DNA of 64,000 bases. Origin: Myxococcus guangdongensis (GTDB lineage Bacteria > Myxococcota > Myxococcia > Myxococcales > Myxococcaceae). The DNA lies in contig NZ_JAJVKW010000012.1 in the NCBI RefSeq assembly GCF_024198255.1, positions 186,001-250,000 of the forward strand, given 5' to 3'. Positions 8,515 to 16,626 of the stretch are shown here, piece after piece (position 1 is the first letter of the stretch; each line of letters opens with the position of its first letter). Under the pieces are notes generated by a model that searched no databases, had not been told where the DNA came from, and saw only the letters and a program-made list of their open reading frames with translations. Made by a program: the position numbers and the translations under genes.

Positions 8515-11343
8515 ATGAAGCGTCGTACCCCGCTTTCCCTGCTGGCGCCCCTGATGCTGGTGGCCAGCCAGCCCGTCTGGGCCCAAGCCCCTGCCCCCTC
8601 TCCTTCCGCCGCCAAGGCCCCCGCCCCCGCCGCGAAGGCCGCCGCCCCCGCCACCAAGGCCAGCTCGCTCTCCCCCGTGACGAGCGTGGAGGGCATCACC
8701 GAGTACCGCCTGCCCAACGGCCTGCGCGTGCTGCTCTTCCCCGACCCGACCAAGCCCAACGTCACCGTGAACGTGACGTACTTCGTGGGCAGCAAGCACG
8801 AGGGCTACGGCGAGACGGGCATGGCGCACCTGCTCGAGCACCTGTTGTTCAAGGGCACGCCCACCACGAAGAACGTGCCCCAGGCGCTCACCGAGCGCGG
8901 CGCCCGTCCCAACGGCACCACGTGGCTGGACCGCACCAACTACTTCGAGACCCTGCCCGCCACCGACGAGAACCTCCAGTGGGCGCTCTCGTTCGAAGCC
9001 GACCGCATGGTCAACAGCTTCATCGCGAAGAAGGACCTCGACAGCGAGATGACGGTGGTCCGCAACGAGTTCGAGTCCGGTGAGAACGACCCGGGCAGCA
9101 TCCTCCAGGAGCGCGTGCTCAGCGCCGCGTACATCTGGCACAGCTACGGCAAGTCGACCATCGGCGCGCGCTCCGATTTGGAGAACGTCCCCATCGACCG
9201 GCTCCAGGCGTTCTACCGGAAGTACTACCGCCCGGATAACGCGATGCTCGTCGTCGCCGGCCGCTTCGAGGCGTCCAAGGCGCTGGGCTACATCCAGGAC
9301 ACCTTCGGCAAGCTGAAGAAGCCCGACGAGCCCGTGCCCGCCACGTACACCGCCGAGCCCACCCAGGACGGCGAGCGCGAGGTGACGCTGCGCCGCGTGG
9401 GTGACAACCCGATGCTCGCCAGCGTGTACCACGTGCCCGAGGGCGCCCACCCCGACTTCGCCGCCATCGACGTGCTGACGCTGGCCATGGGGCACAACCC
9501 CTCGGGCCGCCTCTACAAGTCGCTGGTGGAGGGCAAGAAGGTCGCGACGGTGTCCGCGTACAACCTGCAGTTCCGCGACCCGGGCGTCATCGGCTTCAGC
9601 GCGGAGCTGCGCGAAGGCCAGCCGCTGGGCCCCGCGCGCGAGGCGCTCATCAAGAACGTGGAGGAGGCCGCCCGCAAGCCCTTCACCGAGGAGGAGGTCA
9701 CTCGCGCGAAGACGACGCTGCTGAAAATCATGGAGCTGACGCTCAACAACTCCGAGCGCGCCGCCATCGGCCTGTCCGAGTGGGCCGCCACCGGCGACTG
9801 GCGCCTGATGTTCCTGCACCGCGACCGCATCGAAGCGGTGAAGCCCGAGGACGTCACCCGCGTGGCCACCGCCTACCTCAAGTCCTCCAACCGGACGATG
9901 GGCTCGTTCGTGCCGACGGCGAAGCCGGACCGCTCGGAGATGCCGCCGGCGGTGGACCTGGCGAAGGTGCTGGAGGGCTACAAGGGCCGCGCCGCCGTGA
10001 CGCAGGGCGAGGCGTTCGACCCCTCCCCCGCCAACGTGGAGGCGCGCGTGCAGCGCGGTGAGCTGCCGGGCGGCATGAAGTACGCGCTGCTCTCCAAGAA
10101 GACGCGCGGCGAGATGGTGAACGCGTCGCTGTCCTTCCACTGGGGCACCGAGGCTGGCCTGCGCGGCAAGGCGGACGCGGCGGCGTACACGGGCCGCATG
10201 CTGATGCGCGGCACGAAGAAGCGCACGCGCTCGCAGCTGCAGGATGAACTCGACAAGCTCAAGGCGCGCGTGAGCGTGGACGGTGGGCTGTCCGGGGCTT
10301 CCGCCAACATCGAGTGCCCGCGCGCCAGCCTCCCCAAGGTGCTGGAGCTGGTGGCGGAGGTGCTGCGCCAGCCCGCGTTCGACGCGAAGGAGTTCGCGCT
10401 GCTCAAGCAGGAGCGGCTGGCGGGCCTGGAGGCCCAGCGCAGCGAGCCGGAGACGCAGGGCAGCATCGCCTTCTGGCGCACGCTGTCGGGCCACTACCCG
10501 AAGGGCCACCCGTACTACGTGCCCACGCTCGACGAGCGCATCGCGGGCGCGAAGAGCACCACGCTCGAGCAGGCGCGCGCCTTCCACAAGCAGTTCTACG
10601 GCGGCGCCAACGCGGAGCTGTCCGTCGTCGGAGACTTCGAGCCGAAGGAGCTGACGGGGGTCGCGGGCAAGCTCTTCGGCGACTGGAAGAGCCCTTCGCC
10701 GTACCAGCGCGTGCCGGAGGTGTTCAACGACGTGGGCGCCAAGGCCCTGGTGGTGGAGACGCCGGACAAGGCGAACGCGTACTACTACGCGGGACAAGCG
10801 CTGCAGCTGCGCGACCAGGACGAGGACTGGCCCGCGCTGATGCTCGGCAACTTCGTGCTGGGCGGCGGCTTCCTCAACTCGCGGCTGGCCACGCGCATCC
10901 GTCAGAAGGACGGCCTGTCCTACGGCGTCAACAGCAGCCTGAACCCGGGTGACATCGACGCGGTGGGCACGTTCATCACGTACGCCATCTACGCGCCGGA
11001 GAACGCGTCGCGGCTGGAGCTGGCCATGCGCGAAGAGGTGACCAGCGCGCTGCAGAAGGGCTACTCCGCCGAGGAGCTCGAGAAGGCCCGCTCGGGGCTG
11101 CTCGAGTACCGTCAGGCGGGACGCGCGCAGGACGGGAGCCTGGCACGCAGGCTCGCCAGCTACCTGTACCTGGGCCGCACGCTCGCGTTCGACGCGGAGC
11201 TGGAGCAGAAGCTCGCGAAGCTCAAGCCGGACGACGTGCGCCAGGCCATGGCGCGACACGTGGACTGGGCGAAGGTCACCCAGGTGAAGGCCGGCGACTT
11301 CGTCGGCGCGGAGAAGAAGGCCAAGGCGCCGGTCGCGCCGTGA
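8515..11343 (+). CDS. M16 family zinc metallopeptidase, secreted, two tandem peptidase units
   Basis: 942 residues from the ATG at 8515, where a signal peptide begins (MKRRTPLSLLAPLMLVASQ, cleavage near AQA). The frame is open upstream of that point but without a signal or ribosome site. An Ala/Pro-rich linker precedes the first M16 unit, which has the inverted zinc motif HLLEH at residues 105-109 and downstream acidic ligands (VVRNEFE). The second unit (about residues 500-930) has the fold but no HxxEH, as usual for fused M16 enzymes in which the inactive half closes the clam-shell. Expected in the periplasm or outside the cell, degrading peptides. Ends in a strong terminator. Confidence 0.94.
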   Translation: MKRRTPLSLLAPLMLVASQPVWAQAPAPSPSAAKAPAPAAKAAAPATKASSLSPVTSVEGITEYRLPNGLRVLLFPDPTKPNVTVNVTYFVGSKHEGYGETGMAHLLEHLLFKGTPTTKNVPQALTERGARPNGTTWLDRTNYFETLPATDENLQWALSFEADRMVNSFIAKKDLDSEMTVVRNEFESGENDPGSILQERVLSAAYIWHSYGKSTIGARSDLENVPIDRLQAFYRKYYRPDNAMLVVAGRFEASKALGYIQDTFGKLKKPDEPVPATYTAEPTQDGEREVTLRRVGDNPMLASVYHVPEGAHPDFAAIDVLTLAMGHNPSGRLYKSLVEGKKVATVSAYNLQFRDPGVIGFSAELREGQPLGPAREALIKNVEEAARKPFTEEEVTRAKTTLLKIMELTLNNSERAAIGLSEWAATGDWRLMFLHRDRIEAVKPEDVTRVATAYLKSSNRTMGSFVPTAKPDRSEMPPAVDLAKVLEGYKGRAAVTQGEAFDPSPANVEARVQRGELPGGMKYALLSKKTRGEMVNASLSFHWGTEAGLRGKADAAAYTGRMLMRGTKKRTRSQLQDELDKLKARVSVDGGLSGASANIECPRASLPKVLELVAEVLRQPAFDAKEFALLKQERLAGLEAQRSEPETQGSIAFWRTLSGHYPKGHPYYVPTLDERIAGAKSTTLEQARAFHKQFYGGANAELSVVGDFEPKELTGVAGKLFGDWKSPSPYQRVPEVFNDVGAKALVVETPDKANAYYYAGQALQLRDQDEDWPALMLGNFVLGGGFLNSRLATRIRQKDGLSYGVNSSLNPGDIDAVGTFITYAIYAPENASRLELAMREEVTSALQKGYSAEELEKARSGLLEYRQAGRAQDGSLARRLASYLYLGRTLAFDAELEQKLAKLKPDDVRQAMARHVDWAKVTQVKAGDFVGAEKKAKAPVAP

Positions 11344-11374
11344 TGCCCTGACGACGCGTTCTCTCGCGTCATCC

Positions 11375-11412
11375 GCCCCGAGGTGCCCGCTGTGGCGCCT
11401 CGGGGCTTTTTC
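11375..11412 (+). terminator. Rho-independent terminator after the M16 peptidase gene
   Basis: A GC-rich stem, CCCCGAGGTGCC on one side and GGCGCCTCGGGG on the other, with a short loop, is followed directly by a run of five to six T. It starts 32 bases after the stop codon. This is the clearest intrinsic terminator in the window. Confidence 0.88.
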
Positions 11413-11479
11413 ATGTCCGCGTGGCGTCAATCCGGAGCAGCGGCGTCGCTGACGCTCAAGTCGAAGAACCCTCTCGTTC

Positions 11480-11791
11480 TTAGTCCTCTTGGAGGATGTC
11501 GTTGCAGAGGCCCACGCATTCGTCGCAGATGTACGCGTGGGCGGCGGCGATGAGCTTCCTCACTTCGCGCTGGGGCTTCTCGCAGAACGTGCACTGCAAG
11601 TTGACGTGGTTGCCTGGCCCCCCGATGGAATTGGCAATCGAGAGGATCCAAGGCGCGCACCAGTCCGACAGCGACTTCTTCTCATCCTCGGGGTGGAGTG
11701 GACCGGCGCGACTCCACACGTGGGTATCGACCCGGGTCTTCGTCACGAGAGCAAAGCTCCCATGAGGAGCGGACCCACGGGCGGTCCACAC
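11480..11791 (-). CDS. small ClpX-type C4 zinc-finger protein
   Basis: The last 40 residues form a ClpX-like zinc-binding domain: LQCTFCEKPQREVRKLI, then YICDECVGLCNDIL, giving Cys-x2-Cys-x(18-20)-Cys-x2-Cys. No AAA+ domain follows, so this is a free-standing zinc finger, not ClpX. In ClpX this module dimerises and recruits adaptors and substrates. The start is uncertain: the GTG at 11791 gives 103 residues, and another in-frame GTG about 24 codons later gives about 79. The residues before the finger (SLSDWCAPWILSIANS) look conserved in style and favour at least the shorter form. Interaction with a Clp protease is inferred only. Confidence 0.75.
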   Translation of the reverse strand: MWTARGSAPHGSFALVTKTRVDTHVWSRAGPLHPEDEKKSLSDWCAPWILSIANSIGGPGNHVNLQCTFCEKPQREVRKLIAAAHAYICDECVGLCNDILQED

Positions 11792-11855
11792 ACCACGTTA
11801 GCCTTTTCATGTGAGGCTTTCTCGCGGGTGGCCCCGTCCGGTGCGGGCTACGGGC

Positions 11856-13076
11856 TCACGCCGCCACGGTGGGCTCCGGCTTCGCCGCCCCCGAGCGGTG
11901 CCGCAGGAACGCGCACAGCCACGCGAGCGTCGCCGCCGCGGCCAACACCCCACCCATGGGCCTCGCGGTGCCGTCATCGAGCGCGCTCACCGCCCACGAC
12001 GCCGTGGCCGCCGCGGCGAACTGCAGCGCGCCCAGGAGCGCGGACGCGAGCCCCGCGTGCGCGGCATGCCGCTCCAGCGCGATGGCCACCGAGTTGGGCC
12101 CCACCAACCCAATCGTCGGCACGAAGAGGAACAGTGCCGCCGCCAGTCCCCACAGGCCCCCTGCCCCGCTCCATGTCACGGCGAAGACGACCAGCGCCGT
12201 CAGCCAGCACCACGTCAATGCCAGACGCAGCATCCGATGCAGCGGGATGACCCCGAGCAGCTTGCGATTGAGCTGCGCCATGGCCACCAGTCCCACCGCG
12301 TTGGCGCCGAAGAACCAACCGAAGTCCTGCTCCGGCACGCCATGCAGCGTGATGAACACGAAGGGTGACCCGGCGATGTATGCGAACATCCCCGCGTACG
12401 CGAAGCCGCCCGCGAGCGCAGGGCCGACGAAGTCCGCGTCCTTCAGCAGCGCCCCCAACTGCGAGCGCACGCTGCGCGGCCCCGAGTGCGCGGGCGCCGT
12501 CTCCGGCAACACCCGCACCGTGGCCACCAACGCCACCGCGCCGATTCCCGCCAGCAACACGAAGATGGCGCGCCAGCTCGTGTACTGGAGCACGAGCCCT
12601 CCCAACAGCGGCGCGAGCACCGGCGCCACGCCCACCACCAACATCAACCGGGACATCGTCCGCGCCGCGTCCGCGCCGGACCACAGGTCCCGCACCACCG
12701 CGCGCGGCGCCACCAAAGCCACCGCTCCACCCAGCGCCTGGAAGAAGCGCATCGCCACCAACGCCGTCGCCGAGGGCGCGAGCGCGCAGCCGAGCGAGCC
12801 CAGCACGTACACCGCGAGCCCCACGTACAAGGGCCGCGTGCGTCCGAAGCGGTCAATCAGCGGCCCCGTGAAGAGCTGCCCCAGCGCCAGCCCCGCGAAG
12901 CACGATGCGAGCGTGAGCTGGATGACCGAGGCCGACGAGTGCAAATCCTCCGCGATGCGCGGCAGCGCCGGGAGGTACATGTCGATGGACAGCGGCGCGA
13001 ACGCGGTGAGCGCCCCCAACAGCAGCTCCATCGACAACGTGCCCGAAGGGGGCGACTTCTTCGTGAGCGGGTTCAT
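11856..13076 (-). CDS. MFS drug-resistance exporter, Bcr/CflA type
   Basis: 406 residues from the ATG at 13076, giving the standard start MNPLTKKSPPSGTLSMELLL. About 12 hydrophobic segments are visible. The Bcr/CflA signatures are ALTAFAPLSIDMYLPALP in the first helix, then QLTLASCFAGLALGQLFTGP and the loop DRFGRTRPL (MFS motif A). Related proteins export bicyclomycin, chloramphenicol or cysteine; the substrate here is unknown. The frame upstream of 13076 is open but has an odd composition. No regulator lies next to it. Confidence 0.9.
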   Translation of the reverse strand: MNPLTKKSPPSGTLSMELLLGALTAFAPLSIDMYLPALPRIAEDLHSSASVIQLTLASCFAGLALGQLFTGPLIDRFGRTRPLYVGLAVYVLGSLGCALAPSATALVAMRFFQALGGAVALVAPRAVVRDLWSGADAARTMSRLMLVVGVAPVLAPLLGGLVLQYTSWRAIFVLLAGIGAVALVATVRVLPETAPAHSGPRSVRSQLGALLKDADFVGPALAGGFAYAGMFAYIAGSPFVFITLHGVPEQDFGWFFGANAVGLVAMAQLNRKLLGVIPLHRMLRLALTWCWLTALVVFAVTWSGAGGLWGLAAALFLFVPTIGLVGPNSVAIALERHAAHAGLASALLGALQFAAAATASWAVSALDDGTARPMGGVLAAAATLAWLCAFLRHRSGAAKPEPTVAA

Positions 13077-13907
13077 GCGAACTCGAGCGTGAGGCGCGCC
13101 CTCGTGGGGCGTGCGCGTCCATCGGGGCTCCGGGCCTGGGACGGTCGCTCGCGCGCGGCGCGGAAGACGACCTGTCGGAGAGGACCTCGGAGCGGATTCA
13201 TCGTGAGCGGTGTGGATAGCGGCGCGGACCTCGGCTGACCAGCACTCCCCACCGTCAACGGTGTGTTCCCCACCTGGAACAATCCAGCGGCCCGAGCCTC
13301 CCCTCAGGGCCGTCTTCCGAGGGGAGCGCCCGCCTCCCACCTCCACCTCCAGGCCCCCTGCCCTGCGGAGGCCGGCATGTCAGACCCTCCGGTTATTCAT
13401 ATCCCCGTCGCGCACACGGGGGCGCAGGGCCCCTCAAGAGACTCGAGCTCTCCGTAGCGTCCTCACCGCACGGCCAAGGCTCGCCCTCCGTGTGTGCGAC
13501 ACCTGTAGGGGCCATGAACAAGCGAGGGGGCATGGGCCCGCCTCGTGAAGAGGGGGATTCGAGCGACCGCGTGAGGACGCGAGGCGCTCAACCGCAGGAC
13601 CGGCGAGCCCGAGGAGGCCCGCCCGACATTCTTGGATTCGCCATCCAGGCCGAGGGGGGAAGCCCGTCGTACGGGACTGAACCTCACGGAGGATGGCCGG
13701 TGCGCGCGAGGCAGGCAGCTCCTCAACCCCTCCCACTGCCCGCCTCGCGCGCTCCCGTAAACCTTCCCTTTGCTTGCCAAGGGCGTCCGCCGGAGACATA
13801 CGGACACGCACGGTCGCGGAGCGCCCGGAGCCAGGGTGCTCGGGGTGCCATGACGGAATGCACGGGCCTGGTCAGGCCCGGTGGCCCTCCGGCGACCCTC
13901 GTGAGCG
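13077..13907. other. 831-base intergenic region with a long hairpin
   Basis: No open frame here has a family signature, and coding bias is poor. It should hold the promoters of the exporter (minus) and mnmG (plus). Its main structure is an inverted repeat: 13702-13718 pairs with 13736-13752 (17 positions around a 17-base pyrimidine-rich loop). The one imperfect position becomes a G-U pair only if the minus strand is transcribed. A second small inverted repeat, CCCTT/AAGGG, lies at about 13768-13785. There is no T-run, so it is not a standard terminator. Confidence 0.5.
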
Positions 13908-15758
13908 ATGGGACTCCGGTACGACGTCATCGTGGTGGGCCTGGGCCATGCCGGCAGCGAGGCGGCGCTCGCGTGCGCGCGGCTGGGGCTCTCGACGCTG
14001 GCCGTGACGCTGAAGCGCGAGCGCTCCGCGGTGATGAGCTGCAACCCCGCGGTGGGCGGCACCGCCAAGGGTCACCTGGTGCGCGAGCTGGATGCGCTGG
14101 GCGGACAGATGGGCCGCGTGGCCGACGTGGCCGGCACGCACTTCAAGATACTCAACGCCTCCAAGGGCCCCGCGGTCCAGGCCACGCGCATCCTCTGCGA
14201 CCGCGAGCAGTACGCCGCGCTGATGCAGGACGTCCTCTTCCACACGCCGAACCTCACCGTGCGCGAGGGCGAGGTCAGCGCGCTGGTGACGGAGGGTGGT
14301 CGGGTGACGGGCGTGCGGATGGGCGACGGCACCGACGTGGCCGCGCCCGCGGTGGTGCTCACCACGGGCACGTTCCTCCAGGCGCTGATGCACGTGGGCG
14401 AGAAGAAGGAGGTCGGCGGACGGCTCGGGGACGACGCGGCCAAGGGCCTGTCGGATTCGCTGCGCGCGCTGGGCTTCACGCTGGGCCGCTTCAAGACGGG
14501 GACTCCCGCCAGGCTCTCCCGCGCGAGCATCGATTGGGACCGGGTGGAGCCTCAGCCTGGGGACTTCCCGCCGCGCCCGTTCTCCTGGCGCACGCGCGTG
14601 GAGCAGGCCGCCGGTGTGCCGTTCCCGCGTCAGCGCGAGGTGACGTGCGGCATGACGCAGACGACGCTCGAGACGCATCGGGTGCTTCGCGACAACCTGC
14701 ACCGCTCGCCGCTGTACCAGGGGGAGATTGTCGGCCGGGGGCCGCGCTACTGCCCGTCGCTGGAGGACAAGGTGGTGCGCTTCGCGGACCGCCAGCGGCA
14801 CCAGGTGTTCCTCGAGCCCGAGGGCCCGGACTCCCCACTCGTCTACCCGGCGGGGCTGTCCACCAGCCTGCCCGCGGACGTGCAGCTCGACTTCCTGCGC
14901 ACCATCCCCGGGCTGGAGAAGGTGGAGGTCGTCCGCTTCGGCTACGCGGTGGAGTACGACTACTCGCCGCCCACGCAGCTGCACCCCACGCTGGAGACCA
15001 AGTCCGTCGCGGGCCTGTACTTCGCGGGGCAGCTCAACGGCACCTCCGGCTACGAGGAGGCCGCCTTCCAGGGCCTGTGGGCGGGGCTCAACGCGGCGCT
15101 TCAGGTGAAGGGGGAGCCGGCGCTCGTGCTCGGCCGCGACGAGGCGCACGGCGCGGTGCTGGTGGACGACCTGGTGACCAAGGGCGTGGACGAGCCGTTC
15201 CGCATGTTCACCAGTCGCTCCGAGCATCGCCTCAAGCTGCGCGAGGGCAACGCGGACCTGCGCCTGGCGCGCCATGGGCACCGCGTGGGGCTGTTGCCGC
15301 GCGAGGCACTGGAGCGGGCGGAGGCGCGGCAGCGGGCGGTGACGGAGGAAGTCACGCGGCTCAAGCGCACGGGGCTGGCGGCGCGGCTGAAGCGGCCCGA
15401 GGTGACGTACCTGGCGCTGGGGGAGGGGAGGGCGGACTGGCCCTCGGTGGGCGAGGACGTGGCCGAGGAGGTGGAGGTGGAGGTGAAGTACGAGGGCTAC
15501 ATCGCCCAGGCCGCGCGGGCGGCGGCGCGCGAGTCGGAGGCCACGGACCGGTGGCGGATTCCGGAGGGCTTCCGCTTCGGCGAGGTGCGCGGGCTGAGCA
15601 AGGAGGCGGCGGAGAAGCTGGCGTCGCACCGGCCCTCGACGGTAGGGCAGGCCCGGAGGATTCCCGGCCTGACGCCCACCGCGGTGTCCCTGCTGCTGGT
15701 GGCGCTCAAGCGCGTCTCGGGGCCCTCGGGCGGCGGGGACGGACACCCCCTGGAGTGA
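13908..15758 (+). CDS. mnmG: MnmG (GidA), FAD-dependent tRNA uridine-34 modification enzyme
   Basis: 616 residues, the normal family length. MnmG binds FAD and NADH and acts with MnmE on tRNA wobble uridines. Near the start, YDVIVVGLGHAGSEAA is the FAD-binding GxGxxG, followed by MSCNPAVGGTAKGHLVRE, a GidA signature. GQLNGTSGYEEAAFQGLWAG is the second signature, and the C-terminal helical domain ends the protein. The start (ATG 13908) matches the conserved N-terminus. It precedes rsmG, as in many genomes, so its partner mnmE lies only 12 kb away at the window edge. Confidence 0.97.
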   Translation: MGLRYDVIVVGLGHAGSEAALACARLGLSTLAVTLKRERSAVMSCNPAVGGTAKGHLVRELDALGGQMGRVADVAGTHFKILNASKGPAVQATRILCDREQYAALMQDVLFHTPNLTVREGEVSALVTEGGRVTGVRMGDGTDVAAPAVVLTTGTFLQALMHVGEKKEVGGRLGDDAAKGLSDSLRALGFTLGRFKTGTPARLSRASIDWDRVEPQPGDFPPRPFSWRTRVEQAAGVPFPRQREVTCGMTQTTLETHRVLRDNLHRSPLYQGEIVGRGPRYCPSLEDKVVRFADRQRHQVFLEPEGPDSPLVYPAGLSTSLPADVQLDFLRTIPGLEKVEVVRFGYAVEYDYSPPTQLHPTLETKSVAGLYFAGQLNGTSGYEEAAFQGLWAGLNAALQVKGEPALVLGRDEAHGAVLVDDLVTKGVDEPFRMFTSRSEHRLKLREGNADLRLARHGHRVGLLPREALERAEARQRAVTEEVTRLKRTGLAARLKRPEVTYLALGEGRADWPSVGEDVAEEVEVEVKYEGYIAQAARAAARESEATDRWRIPEGFRFGEVRGLSKEAAEKLASHRPSTVGQARRIPGLTPTAVSLLLVALKRVSGPSGGGDGHPLE

Positions 15759-15771
15759 TCAGGACTGGGGG

Positions 15772-15864
15772 TGTGGATAACGTGTGGGAAACTTTGGGGA
15801 TGAAAATCCCCTGAATGATTCCGGGGGGTTGCGACTCCGCCGGCTGTGGAGGGGCTGTGGATAA
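15772..15864. promoter_or_regulatory. two perfect DnaA boxes with a GNRA-type hairpin between them
   Basis: TGTGGATAA, the reverse complement of the consensus DnaA box TTATCCACA, occurs exactly at 15772-15780 and 15856-15864, in the same orientation. A weaker match (TGTGGGAAA, 2 mismatches) starts at 15783. Between the boxes lies a perfect 6-bp stem GGGGAT/ATCCCC with a GAAA loop (15796-15811). The stretch is less GC-rich than its surroundings. The second box overlaps the start region of rsmG. DnaA binding is inferred from sequence identity. Confidence 0.65.
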
Positions 15865-16510
15865 CACGCGGTTCGACGATCTGCTGGCATCCGGTTGCCA
15901 GGCGCTGGGCGTGTCGGTGGGGCCGGACGTGGGGCCCCGGTTGCAGCAGCTGATGGCGGAGCTGCTCAAGTGGAACGCCAAGGTGAACCTGACGGCGATT
16001 ACCGCCCCGGAGGAGGTGCTGGAGAAGCACTTCCTGGACTCGCTGGCGGTGCTGCCGGAGGTGACGGGGGCGGCGTCGCTGCTCGATTTGGGCGCGGGCG
16101 CGGGCTTCCCGGGGCTGCCGTTGAAGATTGCGCTGCCGTCGCTCGGCGTGACGCTGGTGGACACGGTGGGCAAGAAGGTCGCGTTCATCAAGGCGGCGGC
16201 GGCGAGCCTGCGGTTGCAGGGCGTGCGCGGGCTGCATGCGCGGGCGGAGGGACAGCCGGAGACGGAGGGCATCCCCCGCGCGGAGCTGCTGATTGCCCGA
16301 GCGTTCATGGACCTGCCGGACTGGTTGGGATTGGCGCCCGCGTACGTGGCGGAGGGCGGGCGCGTGGTGGCGATGCTCGGCAAGGCGCAGACGGACGCGG
16401 AGCTGGCGGCGCGCGCCGAGGAGCGTGAGCTGCGCGTGGTGTCCGCCCGTGCGTACCGGCTGCCGTTCTCCGGCGCCGAGCGTCAGGTCGCGGTGTTCGC
16501 GCGGCGGTAG
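15857..16510 (+). CDS. rsmG: RsmG (GidB), 16S rRNA guanine-N7 methyltransferase
   Basis: 217 residues if translation begins at the GTG at 15857 (ribosome site GGAGGGG just before); an in-frame ATG at 15815 would add 14 residues. RsmG methylates G527 (E. coli numbering) of 16S rRNA. The SAM motif LLDLGAGAGFPGLPLKI is typical, preceded by WNAKVNLTAI and HFLDSLAVLP, which are RsmG signatures, and followed by FIKAAAASLRLQGV. Order and spacing after mnmG fit the common mnmG-rsmG pair. The start codon region contains a DnaA box, so expression could respond to DnaA (inference). Confidence 0.95.
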   Translation: MDNTRFDDLLASGCQALGVSVGPDVGPRLQQLMAELLKWNAKVNLTAITAPEEVLEKHFLDSLAVLPEVTGAASLLDLGAGAGFPGLPLKIALPSLGVTLVDTVGKKVAFIKAAAASLRLQGVRGLHARAEGQPETEGIPRAELLIARAFMDLPDWLGLAPAYVAEGGRVVAMLGKAQTDAELAARAEERELRVVSARAYRLPFSGAERQVAVFARR

Positions 16511-16626
16511 GGCAGGGGAGGACCCTGGGCACCGGGCCGCTCCGGTGCGGTGTGTTCCTCGGTTGCAATCGCCACCCGGTCTCTTCGTGAGGAGAAGGTC
16601 CGGGTGGGGGAGCACGGGGAGGCAAG

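Noticed and set aside
8290..11430. 1046-codon open frame opposite the M16 peptidase gene
   Set aside because: Composition (His, Arg, Val, Leu, Ala) is that of an antisense frame of GC-rich coding DNA; the M16 motifs on the plus strand decide.
13560..13810. Possible cobalamin-type riboswitch on the minus strand (GGGAAG, G-rich and hairpin pieces)
   Set aside because: The B12-box and conserved core order could not be found; only a hairpin is supported.
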